A stretch of DNA of 64,000 nucleotides from Meandrina meandrites (GCA_963693305.1 OY855913.1:14902522-14966521), one strand, 5' to 3'. Positions 1-12,216 are shown, counted from the stretch's first letter. Notes: generated by a model not told the origin, from the letters alone. Numbers and translations are program-made.

Positions 1-3000
1 TGTTCTAACCAGTGTTTGTGTGGCTCCAGTTCATCCAGATGGAACTTTGCAATGGGATCAAAGTCTTTCTCCAGGGTAAGTTAAAGTGTACATGGTTACT
101 GCAAGTCTGCTACATGTACATTTACTTATTGGTTTTGTTTTTCTTTTTAATTTGTGATAATTATTAACACTGTAAAAGCTGAAACTCCAAGCTGGAAAAG
201 CTGCAGTGATGGCTAATAATAGGTTCTGGCCCTATCCTACCAATCGGGTGGCGATCTAAATGAATGACTTTAATTAACAAATGACCAGGGCTGCCAATAG
301 TGAGGAAATGGTTAGGGAAAAAATCACAAAATTTACATGTAACATGGTCCTTAGTCTTTAGGGCATACAGTTTTCTGGTAATAAAAGTTTTATGTTGAAG
401 CTGAGGGTAAGAGGGAGTGAACTTTCCACTGATATTTACAATTACCTGCTGTAAAGTACTAAGCAGTTGCAGAAAGGGTATTTAAGCTCAAATGATATTT
501 TTGTACCAGAAAATCTCTTGAAAGGTTACATTTAGCAACTAATACTTCTCATCACAGCAACTTGTTCAAAGTAGACAATTTGTATTTGTTTCAGTTCATG
601 GTCTAAAAGAAGCGAACTTGCGAAGAAAAGTGAAGAGGATAAGGTAAAGCTTATGGACTTGTGCTCAGCTGCAGAGGCCAACAAGGAATTGATTCGCCGT
701 GAGGTAAGGGCTGTCAGATCAGCAAACTTATGATTTGTAAGATACTGTTGATTTCTACCTTAGAGACGGTCAGTCAATTGGCTAGCAAGCTACCTAAAAC
801 AAGTTTTTATTTTAGCTATCTGTAGAGCCTGTAGCCGTTTTACTGAAACACAGAGTTTGCTTTTATCTTGAAGTGTGACTGATTTTCTAACATGCACTGA
901 TTTGCTAACATGCACTGATTTGAAAGAATTTATTGCTAAGCCGTCTATTGGTGTTGGATTTTCATGTAACTTAAATTCTAATTAAAAAGTAATTTAAATT
1001 ACTTTGCTTTTGCATTAACATGCTTAGTGTTTGGTTTAAGTACTTTGCTCATGCCCCTATCTCAACCAACTGCAACACATTGTAATACATGTATTTTTTG
1101 AGATTACTTAATAAATATTGATAAGATGCTTCTATTTTCTTATGACTTCAGAACAAAAAGATGATCCATGAACTTCTTCGTGGTTTGCTAAAGGAGCAAA
1201 CTAAAGTCAATGGTGAGTGGAAAGATGACATTGACCTACGTGTGGATGAAATGAAAGCCAATGAAGGGAGACGTGTTTGCCCTGTTTGCCAAACAACAAT
1301 GGAACGGACAAAGAGAAAATGCATCAATGCTGAGTGCAGGGTCAGCCTCAAAGCTGCTGAAAAGCAAGTTCAGGGAAGCGACATTTTGGGTACTGCACTA
1401 ATAGCCCCTGTTCGTTGTCATCAGCAACGGGTGAAAGAGACCCAGTTTGGATTCACTATTGATGAAAATGAGGAGGGCCATATTTTCTTGAATGAGAAAT
1501 TGTCAGAGTGCCATGATGAATTTCAGCATGTCCCCTCCAACCATCCTGACCACCCTGTTAAGGTTGTAGCAGGTGACCCAATCTTTGTGAATCCAAATTC
1601 ATCAGATGCCTTGAAGGAAGTATTGTGCAGAGTTGGCAAGGCATCCAATGTGAAGCGGTACAACCCACATGATCCTCAAGCTCGCGAGTGGCTCAACATC
1701 ACAATGGATGGTTTGCCCTACCTGGTATGCAGGGGGGTTATTGAAGATGTTCTGCTTTGTTCTGAATGTGGGGAGGAGGTTGGGAAGACAAGTGTTAGTG
1801 AGCATTGTATCAAAAGCCATCAGGGGCAGCAGTGTAGTGCTGTGCAAGAATTTGACTGGGTTGTGCTCCGCATTGGTAAGCTTCATTTAGAAATGAACAT
1901 GGCACGCCATTTCATTGACTTGAACTGGGACATATTTCTGTCCAAACTTGCTAGTGAGTTAGGATTTGTTTCGGAGAATGCCCAGAAGTATATGAGGAAG
2001 GGTTCTGATCATCATAAGACAATGTCGGTGTTGAGAGTAGCACACATTGGATTGTGGAAAGAAATGTTAATCCCTTATGTAAGGGATAGGCTCGCATCAG
2101 GTTCAGAAATTTCTGTTGCTGATTACTTGTACAAGTGGATGCCTGAAGTTGGCTGGAAGAGTGCCACGTACAGCTACATCTTTGGAATGACGTGGACCTA
2201 TCTCATGGCTCTCATGGTGTTCCGTATGGGTGTGAGAAGGAACAACAGTTCCTATATCAGAGCAGGGCAGTTGTCATTTGCACCTTTGTTCCATAGAAGT
2301 AGCTCATCAAAATATGCATTGATAGATCTACACGACAGGTGAGTGAAATTAAATTCTTTAAATTTAAGGCCCATGTTAAACCATTTGGCTTTGCAGCCAT
2401 TTTTTATGGGTTGCACTGGAAAAGAAATAACACAGTTCTTCAAAGCCATGTGGGTAAAAAGGTGTCTTCAGTAACAATCAAATGTTGGCCAAAACTTTAT
2501 TTGCTTTGTTAATTATGACAGACAAAATCAAATAACTGGAACACAGCCTTGAAATTAAAAAAAAGGCATTAACCTGTTAACCAGCCATGATTAACTATTA
2601 GCTCATTTTACTTGTACATGTACATTGTAGCAGTAAACTTTTTGTACCTACATGTAATGGTAATAAACCTTCAATTAGTTACTACACTGTATGTCAAATT
2701 TTGTGCATTTCATGTATTTGCCTTTTATTGCTCCAATTCACATATATAGTAACTAGAGTGGGGTCTGCTGTGGAAAGTGTTTTAGTGCACTCCAACTTTA
2801 AAGAAAGGTCTTTTTATGATTAAAGCAACCCGTTTATTCTATCTTTCTTGTTTAAACGTGCATTTACAGCATTGACCGTGCTCGCTACCCAGAGAAACTC
2901 AATCAATTTGTGGAAACTACAGAATCTGTCAGTACCTCTGGTAACAAGAGTAAAGGAGAAGATATGGATGCTTGCCTAGAGGAAGTAAATAAGGACTCAA

Positions 3001-4276
3001 AAGTATGGCAGCATGGTTGCTCTTGACTGGCTCCGAATTTTCAGAAATCTAGGAAATTTGAGCAAGGTTTGTTTACCTTTTTTACTTGCATGTTAAGGTA
3101 CCAGGCCTAAAAAGATGCCATCTTGCTAGCAGGGAAAGTACACATCTGGACACATGTTTTCATTCTGCATGATAATATTTTAACTTGTGTAGCTTAATGT
3201 CAACAATATTTCTTATAATTATAATCTTAGTCCCTGTTTGCTGGACTTGCAATACACATGTTGCTCATCAAATTGTAACAAATGGTGGGGCCCTTTAAAT
3301 GCAACACCTTTCTGTTGTAGAATCACTGTCAAATGCAAGTGGCATTTAGTATCAGATGTTTTACATAAATATTGAAATGTTGATAATTGCAATATTGCTC
3401 TAGGTAAGAAATTGACTCTTCAAGATGATTGGTTTACGAAACCCAAAAGAGGAAGCCATAGACTCTAGAAGAAAGTATGAAGTACTTGCATGGAGGATAA
3501 AGCTTCGAAAAGAAAGGCAAGTTTCTGTACTTTTTCAAGTAAACTCTTTGGCCTTTACCACACTGTATGATATACATGTACCCTCCAAGTTTCCACCTAA
3601 CAATTTTTGTTGAATGATACACTGTAACTGCTATTGCTTCGTATGATAATAGGAATTGATGTTTTGTGCTTACCTCGGCTCACAGATTTTTTATCATCTA
3701 ATTCCCCACCATCAGTAGAACAAAAGTTTGTTTTATATTAGAAACAAGTATGGCATGGCAAATCTCCCTGTGATGTATGTTGACCATATGCATCCCTGAC
3801 TGAAATGTTTTTTCTCAATTGTTTACTACAGGTATCTGGAGGGGAACTGTTCTGAGAGGCTAATTTCCTTGGATGGCCTTGAACTAGACAAGGATCTCCT
3901 AAAGTATGACAAAATTTTGCAGACCAACCGGAGAAGACTGCTCAATGAACATTTCATTGATGGCAAGAAGAGAACAGCGGTGGAGGTACAAAGACTTTAT
4001 GTCACTGTTCAAGAAAGGGCTGTAGCTGAAGACATAAAGAATGCCACCAAGGATGAAATTATGAAACGAATTGAAGATAAGCTACAGCAGATTTTTGATG
4101 AGGAGGTAAGAGGACCCCTGTCAAGTAAACTGGAGTATTTCAAGGAGCACCCCAGTAAAGCAAAGAAGGAGGCACTGCTTGTGCTGTACAATGACATTAT
4201 TGAAGAGCTTCAGCACCTTGAAGCAGTTGACAAAGACTGTATTGTGGAAGATGATGAAAATGGAGAGGTTGACTGA
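1..4276 (+). CDS. Multi-exon gene, uncharacterised zinc-motif protein, 5' end outside window
   Basis: Six exons fit one reading frame with matching phases: 1-75 (partial), 595-703, 1152-2338, 2870-3002, 3425-3516 and 3832-4276 (stop TGA). The product is about 680 residues without its missing N-terminus. It has a CPVC...CINAEC zinc-ribbon-like pair in the large exon, then a C-x2-C-x12-H-x4-H finger (LLCSECGEEV...HCIKSH), then PLFHRSSSSKYALIDLHD, and a charged, probably helical C-terminus (TNRRRLLNEHFIDGKKRTAV onward). The last intron has a GC donor (AG^GCAAGT at 3516/3517). The 3003 donor and 3425 acceptor are the least certain; an alternative ends the fourth exon a few codons earlier. I do not recognise the function. 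It resembles large cnidarian proteins of the DUF6589 sort, which may be transposon-derived, but I cannot confirm this. Confidence 0.6.
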
Positions 4277-4293
4277 TGTCAATATTGTATGTT

Positions 4294-4748
4294 ATCCTGG
4301 GGAGAGGAGGGTGGGAGTACTTGAGCCATTTTTAGGTATGGGGGTGCTGCTGGAGGTGTGAAACCCTGACCCTGTTTCGGACAGCAAAAACAATAGCTAC
4401 CCTGTGTAGGACAACACCCCCTATTTAAGACCCTATTTAGGACAAAAAAACAGCATTGACAATCATTTATGCTTTATTGCAATTGCAGTTATAATTTATG
4501 GCTCACTGTCACTTTCGTTGCTGTGTGTGATGTTCGACACATTGAAATGCGAACACCAATCACAGCAAATAAAATAAGGCTTGCAGCCACACCCTGTCTA
4601 GGACACGTTCAGACGCTAATTAGGTCAGACGAGCTTGAAATTATATACATGTACACTGTACCCTGTTCAGGGCCGGAGGGGTAAAAAACCATACCCTATC
4701 CAGCGGCACGTTCTCATATAGGCCATATGGGAGAGCACTCTCCGGGTA
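4294..4748. repeat. Non-autonomous repeat with ACCCTGTTTAGGAC-type motifs
   Basis: About 450 bases downstream of the first gene contain five variants of the motif CCCTRTTTAGGAC (near 4369, 4400, 4430, 4592 and 4657). The ends are loosely inverted: GGGGAGAGGAGGGTGGGAGT on the left and GGGAGAGCACTCTCCGG on the right. This looks like a decayed MITE. No coding signal is seen; the 71-residue ORF inside it is not gene-like. Confidence 0.45.
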
Positions 4749-4852
4749 TGTTATGAAGTTACACAAATGAAATTCAACAAACTGCTGGGACGAAGAAATC
4801 TTTTTCTCAGTTAGCAGGATTGCAGTGTTTTTTTTGTGTGTATGTATGTGTT

Positions 4853-4977
4853 ATGGTTTAATTTTATCCTTGGTTCAAATTTTATTTTCCTCTGTTTTAA
4901 ACTCATTATCATACATAACCATACCCAAAAACAAAGGAAAGCCAAATTTGAACTAAGGATAAAATTGAATCACAACA
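4853..4977. mobile_element. Palindromic MITE, copy 1
   Basis: The arms TTTAATTTTATCCTTGGTTC and GAACTAAGGATAAAATTGAA are near-perfect inverted repeats around an AT-rich centre holding CATTATCATA...AACAAAGG. A second member with the same centre but different arm sequence lies at about 63239-63365. Both follow a GTATGTAT-rich stretch. Confidence 0.6.
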
Positions 4978-5224
4978 TATATTCTAGATTTTATCCAATA
5001 TTTAATCCAAGCTAGAAGTTATACAAGTAGTAATTCAAATGTAAGGTTTCTTTTGATTACAAGTACAAAAAGGTATAGAAATGATTCAGTAAAAGAACGA
5101 AAAATGAAATTTTGTATCAGAGAGGCATTGGTGACTCTCTTAGAACTAAATGATTTAAAACAAGGAGGTTTAGAGATCTTTTTCATTAACCTTAATAGTT
5201 ACATGAATGAGATGCATACTGACT

Positions 5225-5445
5225 GTGTTGTCTTGGAGGGGTTGAGGGTGGAGCTCCTTGTCTTTCAGGGGGTGAAGGTGGATTACCTGGTCTTGGAGGG
5301 GGTGAGGGTGGAACTCCTTGTCTTGGATGGGGTGAGGGTAAGTTTGTATTGTAGGGTGGAAGGGTGGAACTGCTTACCTCGGGAGGGGGGGGGGGTGATG
5401 GTGGAACTCCTTGTCCTGAGGGGGTGGTGAGGGTGGAACTAGTTA
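5225..5445 (+). repeat. G-rich minisatellite, about 33-bp unit
   Basis: Six or seven degenerate copies of a unit like GGTGAGGGTGGAACTCCTTG, spaced about 33 bases. Because 33 is divisible by three, it makes an open frame of VELLVLxGVR repeats. I treat that as a by-product of the repeat, not a gene. It contains a run of ten G near 5386. Confidence 0.75.
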
Positions 5446-6007
5446 TCTTAAAAGGGATGAGCGTGCAACTGGGCTGCTTGTCAAACCCTTATGAAAAAGG
5501 AAAACCAAAGGACTTTTTTACTAGCTAATAAGATGGAGACCATAGCAGTTATGACAGGAATGCTCCTCCTTGTCCAAATAGGTACCTAGCTACCCGCCAA
5601 AAAGAGATTCTTTTAACTTTCAACAGTTTTTGTTGAAACATTCCATAAGCAACTGCATGACTATTATAATGTGAGATTCTACCCCTCCTCTTTTTATGCA
5701 ATTTGTATACTACAACAGCCATAGGTAATTTTACTGGCTATTTACTTTAATTAAATTTTTAAATGAAGTATTGCAATAGCTACAGTACTTTTTCAGAAAA
5801 AAAATCCATTCAATGTAACTGAAACAAGAGTACATACTGAGCGGCTATGTAGAGCCATGTATTTTGACGGTCCACATAGTTTCAATAAACATTAACAAAA
5901 CAACGTTCTGATTGTTGCGGGAAATGCCTTGGTGCAGTTCTAACAGGAACAATAAAACAGTTTAGCCGACGAGGGTCATTGACTGATTATCCACACAGTA
6001 TCTGTGA
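5446..6007. other. Intergenic, nothing recognised
   Basis: AT-rich DNA without a supported exon, repeat pair or RNA gene. It lies downstream (3') of the minus-strand MADS-like exon, so it could hold that gene's 3' UTR. Confidence 0.4.
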
Positions 6008-6608
6008 TCACTCTCCAGCAACAAAGATCTCTATGCTCTCGTCTGAAATAAAGGATATTTTGCTCTGTTGCTGGACAGTGGGTACGTCAGTTTTCTCCTT
6101 GTCGGTGAGTTGCGGCACCGGTTTATTTAACAACAATTCCTTAACAGGAGTTGGTATTGCAGTGTCAGGAATATCATAGTGCAACCTCTTTCTAGATGGA
6201 GGGACGCGAGTCTCGTGTCTCGTTAATGAATGCCCTAGAACGCCAGCCAAACGCCGAACAATATTGATATGTTCAGGAGTGTCTTGAAGCGGTTCGATTT
6301 CAGGACGATCAGGGCTTGTTGAAATGTCCGGAGCATCGTATCTTTGCTCGGCTTGGGTTGGCTTAAGTGTTCCTTTATTATATGTTTCTAAAAGGCCCAG
6401 AGAACCGCCGACAAAACGCTGCCCCTTGTGATCAATTACAATGATAACTTCAGCCTTTGTCATAGTGTGAAGCGCGCGAGCCTTCTGAAATAAAGTCGCC
6501 TTGCGCCAGTATAGCGCGGAAGACCTCGCCTGGGAATTGCTTATGTAGGCCATTTTTTCTTTCCCTCTTCGCGGTGTCCTTTTTAATTCAGCCTTTTGCG
6601 AAGTTTCA
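6008..6608 (-). CDS. Exon with divergent MADS-box (SRF-like) segment
   Basis: Minus-strand open frame whose probable acceptor (TATTTGCAG) lies just above 6608. The run starting RRGKEKMAYISNSQARSS lines up without gaps with the SRF/MEF2 MADS core: K-x-K-M-x-x-I-x-N, R six residues on, then RKATLFQKARALHTMTKA (the helix with KA-x-x-L-x-x-x-T), then the strand EVIIVID, a G, and FVGG. The rest (about 130 residues) is a hydrophilic tail, PDISTSPDRPEIEPLQDTPE and onward, ending in a stop at 6008. An upstream ATG exon with donor GGTAAGTC lies at 6797-6810, but its phase does not fit directly, so the 5' end is unresolved. Translation could begin at the MAYIS methionine. The MADS reading is by eye; ordinary MADS boxes are much better conserved. 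Confidence 0.55.
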
Positions 6609-7105
6609 CTGCAAATATAAAGTAAGTACAGTAGGTTTAAAACAATTTCCATTATTTGATCAGACTACTTGCCAAACCGGAAAGGAGAAGCGAACGACTT
6701 CTAGAAAGTCTATTGTTCGATGTACATGTGCGCGAGGCGGAAAAGGTTTCAACTGGCTAACAACACGAGCATGACGAAAAAAAAATGACTTACCAAGCTT
6801 CGCCATCAGTACTGTTTCCATCAGGGCTTATCGAGGCCATAGTTCTGTGAGAATGTCTGAGATTACATCAATTTTTTAACATAAGAAAGACAAAAATGGC
6901 TTCGCGAACACTTGCATAAGAGCACTGTAATAGGAGTTCTTCACAGAACCACAAATAAACCAACATTGAACGAAGTAGTGATTTTATTGGTCACTAGCAT
7001 ACTAGAAGTGTCATTTGGACATCTCTCCGGAAACGCCTAAGTTGGGTGCCGAGCTGGTCAAGACTCAAATCCGCGCAACAATTAAAGTGAGCGCAATTCT
7101 TCCAC
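6609..7105. promoter_or_regulatory. Probable divergent 5' region between two head-to-head genes
   Basis: The stretch lies between the start region of the minus-strand MADS-like gene and the ATG of the plus-strand HIRAN-like gene at 7106. It includes a minus-strand ATGGCGAAGCTT followed by a strong donor (6797-6810). No TATA box is obvious. The head-to-head arrangement is the only argument for promoter function. Confidence 0.35.
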
Positions 7106-7738
7106 ATGGCCGCGACAATGGACTTTTTCAGAATTTCTATCAAAGGTGTTCAAATCAAAGGGTACGTTTTAGCAGTGGTATTTTCTGCGTGAACTAAATA
7201 GGGACTGCACCCCACTTCATATGAAAATGGCTTTAGAAAACGAGGCCTTGATCACTGTAGCGCTTATCACCATCGATTGCACTGTTTAATTTGCATTTCA
7301 GATATCATTATTTCAAGGTTAAAGCACCATTTGGGACATCGTTCATCGTTAGAAACGAATCTTACATCGAGTATGATCCCTTCGCACTGGCATGAGGCAG
7401 GGACAAAAGTCGGACCGGATCAACTCGGATCGCTGATTTGAATAACAATAGCACTATTGTGCATTTCCTCGTTCTTGAATAGGTGCTATTGTTATTCAAA
7501 TCAGCGATCCGAGTTGATCCGGTCCGACTTTTGTCCCTGCCTCACTGGCATGTCTTATCCCTCTCGAAGTGGAAGTAATTCCGGAGCCTCTGCGGAAAAT
7601 GGTCATTAACAGCAAATCGTAGCGAAAGAGTTATACTTTGGAAGATGTGCGCGGGTCTCAGTTTGGCAGAATTCAGTACTTTTTAAATAGGGAGCTTTCT
7701 TACATTCTGGAGTGTGGCAAGATATCGCGGATTGAAGG
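7106..7738 (+). pseudogene. HIRAN-like small gene broken by a MITE and a stop
   Basis: Exon 1 is 7106-7161 (ATG...donor GTACGT) and exon 2 is 7302-7738 (acceptor TTGCATTTCAG, donor GTAAGTG). Phases agree (2/2) once the MITE and one TSD copy are discounted. The visible protein begins MAATMDFFRISIKGVQIKG, continues YHYFKVKAPFGTSFIVRNES and YIEYDPFALA, then the interrupted part LIPLEVEVIPEPL. The order GV-Q ... GTSFIVRNE ... YDPFAL ... IP resembles the HIRAN fold (REP-N-x-x-D-x-x-A and a following V-P), which binds DNA ends in HLTF-type proteins. An in-frame TAG at 7619-7621 is followed by further plausible coding (KSYTLEDVRGSQFGRIQYF). Downstream exons were not found. Confidence 0.5.
7394..7543. 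mobile_element. Perfect 61-bp foldback MITE (hAT-like), 8-10 bp TSD
   Basis: The arms 7394-7454 and 7483-7543 are perfect reverse complements (61/61) around a 28-base loop. The ends read GAGGCAGGGACAAAAGTCGG. ACTGGCAT flanks both sides (7386-7393 and 7544-7551); because of end symmetry the duplication could be as long as CACTGGCATG. Eight bases and the CAGGG-like end suggest hAT, but that is inference. The unmutated arms imply recent insertion. Confidence 0.9.
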
Positions 7739-9101
7739 GTAAGTGAATTATCGGTTATCTCCTAAGGCTGAATGATCTAAACATGCTAAAATTGAAACGA
7801 AGCGCGCTAAATTCCAGAAGCTATTCAGTTTACTTGCACTGGCGAACAGCTTTCGAATTCATCGGCTTATTTTTTTAAATCTGTGTTTGTCTATTCTCTT
7901 CTCGACGGTTACCGTTCATCCAAACGCAGCCCAAAAGAAATAAATAGGCCGGCGGAGGATATACATCCCGGTAACTAAAGTTGAAGGACCACGCGCTCGA
8001 TAGAGTCCACACGTCCTTCGCGGAGTGCGGAAATGGAGAGTTTATGTCAGTCGATATCGAAAATTAGAACAGAAAATGATCCATGACTTTTAAATACAGA
8101 AAGAAATGTTGTCTCTCGTTAAATTATTGTCGCTTTTGTGTGTATTTTTTACGGTGATGTTGTCGCATTGCAATATGGCCGCCGTTCACATTTCCGTGCA
8201 CAAAGTCTAGGTCGACCCAGTTCCTCTCGGCCAAATTTTTTTGTTTTGGTTTTGCCTCGACCAATCATATTGCAAGAAACCATATAGACAGAAATGTCTA
8301 TGGCCCGCACTGTTTTTAGGTATACGATATACAGGGGGATTTTAAATTGTTATTTTTACGCTAAAATTGAGCCTTTATGGGTATAAAGTATTCTATGTTT
8401 TTTCCAAATTTTGATATTTCATATTTGTGCAAATGGATAGATAAACTGAAATTAAACAAGTTACCATACATTGTCTTATAGTTTCGTTGTTTTATACTTG
8501 TACAGTAGGTGTCATGTGCTTCTTGTTGGATTTGACAGGCTTTCATGTACTAAATCTACCAGCATTTTGAGAATTTGAATCGTGGGGGCATTCACGTATT
8601 CGCCACACAAAAATTCTATAGGTATTTTTTTGTGCGTTTTCTGATAGTATTGTCCTTTCATATTTGTGATTTTTGGGCAGCAGCTACCATGTGCTCCTTA
8701 TTTGCTGGATTTCGGCTTTCATGTATTCGCATTAAAATTCGTCCTTGTGTTTTTCAAAGCGAGGCTCCACCAGAGTTCAGTGCATTCTGGTAAACGCGCA
8801 GAGCGTGGCCCTACGATATAAAGTTTCTTTTACGAGGAAATTAATTCAAGTTTAGCAAACTGTGGCCGGAGTCATTCATCGCGAAAGCAGAGGAATGCGC
8901 AGAAAATTTAATTGCAAGTTTACAAGCCTCAAAAATTTCCGAAGTTATTTAGAATAAAAGTTATTCCCAGAAACTCTGCTTCGGAAATTATATTTCGAAC
9001 TTATTTGTTACGTAATTTTTCGTTTTCGCCGAATGGTAGACTTTTCAGAAAGCACTGAAAGCGCATAAAACTAGAATTAATTCAAGCGCGTACAAGGACA
9101 A
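7739..9101. other. Intergenic, nothing recognised
   Basis: No supported exon or repeat pair is visible. Possible downstream exons of the HIRAN-like gene could not be identified, and short open frames here lack codon structure or splice logic. Confidence 0.35.
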
Positions 9102-9261
9102 CAGTGGCGGATCCAGGGGAGGGGCCCGGGGGTCCCGGGCCCCCACCTTTTTTTTTTCGAAAATTGCGCATTTTCTTTGAAGTGCCGGAGTTATCTTTGC
9201 AGAATTCAACATTCATATTCAAGCGGGCCCCTCCTTAGCTGAAGGTCTGGATCCGCCACTG
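9102..9261. mobile_element. hAT-type MITE with CAGTGGCGGATCCAG termini
   Basis: The ends CAGTGGCGGATCCAG and CTGGATCCGCCACTG are perfect 15-bp inverted repeats. Subterminal GGGCCC-rich segments (GGGGCCCGGG left, GCGGGCCCCTCC right) and a run of T follow. GGACAAC occurs on both sides, consistent with a near-8-bp duplication. CAGTGGCGGATC ends are common in hAT MITEs of animals. Confidence 0.8.
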
Positions 9262-10019
9262 GACAACGTGAGTTTCTGCCTTCAAGGTACGTTATTCAAG
9301 TAAACTTTCATCGCAATAAATTTGAGGTACAGTTTTTTCTTTCAAATAAGGTTTCTGAGTAAATGTCGAATGAAAAGGTATCCATGTCATTAAGTTTATT
9401 CCAGCCCGGTGAAAGCGTAACTGTTTATTGTGTTCCTTCTCATATGATTGTTTCTGCGTTTTGTTTTGTTTTTCTTCTACCTATAAGCTAAGTTCTTTCG
9501 CTCCAACTGGGGTGGGCGGCTAAATTCATTCTAGTGAACCACCCTCAGTAAATATTCATTATGATCATTTATGAGAAACACATCCTCTGTTTAATCATCA
9601 GACAGACCACAATAAGACTGACGCGAAAGTTGCACAACACGAGCAAATTTGCATATTGACATATTGCTTCCGATTGGTCTGTAAACAATAGAATTGATTT
9701 TGCTCGCGTCATAGTTTGCACATGCGCCGAACCGTGAAACGGTCCCTTTAATTATTCGTCCTTACGCGTATTCGAGCGTAGTGCTTCCTTGTTGGGGAGC
9801 GGGAGTTTACTGGTACAATATAACATAGGTTTTTGACATTTTGACCAATCGTAGTATCTGCGTTAGTTCATAACAAATGATAAGAACTACTGTAGTTTAC
9901 TGGCCTGATTGCGTTGCGATTCATTTACAATTATGTTTCAACTGTTTTTGTTGCTCGACCCGTGTAAACAACGAGTAGGATGGGGAACAACTCAGATACT
10001 TTCAGTAAATTATTGGAAC
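9262..10019. other. Intergenic, nothing recognised
   Basis: No gene, tandem array or inverted pair can be supported in this stretch. Confidence 0.35.
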
Positions 10020-10740
10020 CAGCACTGCGCAAAAAGCCAAATATTCGGGCCCGAATTCGCCCGAATACGGATCGGTGAACGCCGCGTATGCTGTAATGTT
10101 CTGACGTATTCGATGACGCCTGACTCGAAGTACACCCGGAATATCCTATTAGAATCCGGCCTGTTTTTCCGCATTCAAATTGAATACTCCTGAATGACTC
10201 GAAGTGTTCGGAAACGTACACGGCCAACATTTTCTTAGATAAATGTTTCTTAAGGTTTTCCTCGAACATTCCGTGATCACTTTTGACCCGAACATCTTTG
10301 GATACTCCCAGTTGTTCGAGAGTATGCGACTGGAATACGAGACACACGCCGCCACTTCTACCGTGAACGTCTTTGAATACCAACGAACACGTTAAGTATG
10401 CTGTAATTTTTGGGAATCGTATACTATTAAATGCCAAGTTGTCTCACAATTTTGACAGCGAGGAAGTCAGCTGTCCTTTTGTCAAGAACAGACTAACATG
10501 CGATCAGGCAACTATAACATTACTAGACGGGTAGTCAGAGAACGCCACATGTTCTGAAATGTACGACTAGAACACGAGACTCACGTGAAGTATGAAAAGT
10601 TTTCATGATCGTATACTAACGCATACGTCAGGTGGTAAGGGTATTCCTAGTAATACTCGGTTATTATAGCTCGAATACCCGTGAACACTTATTCAGTGAT
10701 GTTCGACCTGAAACTCGAGACTCGTGTCAATTCCATGGGT
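10020..10740. repeat. Degenerate dispersed repeat block
   Basis: Three diverged copies of a motif like TACGACTGGAACACGAGACTCACG occur near 10323, 10558 and 10701, interspersed with GTATGCTGTAAT-type motifs (10087, 10396) and GAATACGTGA-like words. The spacing is irregular (about 235 and 143 bases). It looks like a decayed tandem or composite element. The 168-residue minus-strand ORF through it is not gene-like. Confidence 0.4.
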
Positions 10741-12216
10741 TCCCTATATCCACCCGAAAGAAAATCCAAAATAAGCAAGACAGCATACATGTTATTTGAA
10801 CGAACAACACTTTATTTATAAATAAAATCTTTATATTGTAAACTATTTACAAAAATTTGTTGAATACTTCGTTTATGTTTGTAATGAACCAACTTAGCAG
10901 GAGCGATTTGGAAAAGGATTTTATCAAAAAGTTGAACGCTAAAGTATTTTTAAAAACTGTAACAAAAAAACTCTAAAAACAAGCAGACGCCTGAGTTTTT
11001 CAATGATTTCAACAACCTACATGTATACATGTACCGATACCTTTCTGTCATGTAACAGTAGTGTTGTGAGCTATAAAAACAATACCTAAAGAGCACTATT
11101 GAAAAAAATGTGCTTGCCAGTAGTTTGCATCCACAGTGCAAGCTACATGTATAATAAACAATTGTACATGTAGATACTACTGTTATGTTATCTGCCATGC
11201 AGATGTAGGATATAATGTACATGCAGTGAGATCAAAAAATTTGACAGTATTTAGGCAGCAAACAAAAACTGGATCCAATATAATTTACCATTTTATGACA
11301 CATTTAACAAAGAGCACTGAAATAAGTGCTAGAACTTTATGCACAGAGGCAGTGTACCTTGAATTTTATCCCAAATGGTGTGGATAAAAAGAGCACAAAA
11401 ATTCATGACCGACTAAAATTCCTGCAACTACCTATCAAGGTGATGTATTTGCAGCTTCTTATAATTATTACTCTCAAATGGGTGCTGCACAAGGATAGCC
11501 AGTCACTCCAAAATTATATTGAAAGCCCTGGGCCAGTTTATAAAAATCATTACATGAATAACACAGCTGGTATTGCTATCTGACAGATGCCACACAAGGA
11601 CAGTCACCTACTTAAACTCTTTTTAGAAGTCATGAGTCAGTGATTAAAAAGCACTACAGTGTATATACATGTACAAGTACATGTAAATAACACAGATGGG
11701 AGCATCAACAGCTTACATCAGCGAATCAAAATGCTTTATTTCTGATACAATTTTTTTGAAGTTATTGGACCAGGTAAAGGCTCTGTGAAGTTGTTTTTTT
11801 TTTTTACTCGGCAAGTAGAAAATTGTTTTTGGCTAGTGAAATCAAAGCTGTCAATAGCCATTAAGGCTAGCTAGAAAAAAAGGTAGTTTCAAGCCCTGTT
11901 TTGTACCAAGCAGTGGAGACTGTGTTTCATGGCTTTCACTCAAACATACATTTTGCTTAACTTCATATCTTTTTCTTGTTGAACTCCCTCAGCTTTGTGA
12001 AACCTGCAGATATTAATGGCAAATAATAGATACATTTAGATGTAAATTATAAAAAAAATACATTTACACTGAATTTAATGCAGGCACAAACATATTCTAT
12101 GCAGCCAATCAGAATCAGACTCAAAGAGTGCTACATGAGCTTAGTTTAAATTCAGTTTCAACCACAGCTTTGTGTATGAAACTTGAATAACTGTCAACTT
12201 ACATGTACATTAGGCC
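10741..12216. other. Intergenic AT-rich DNA with TACATGTA palindromes
   Basis: No exon or mobile element can be supported. TACATGTA-type palindromes are frequent (for example near 11021, 11144, 11164 and 11666), as elsewhere in the window. Confidence 0.35.

Noticed and set aside
5053..5430. 125-residue plus-strand frame with VELLVLxGVR repeats
   Set aside because: It is produced by a 33-base G-rich minisatellite and has no splice or family support.
9931..10437. 168-residue minus-strand frame
   Set aside because: It runs through degenerate repeats, with no conserved composition, splice sites or recognisable domain.
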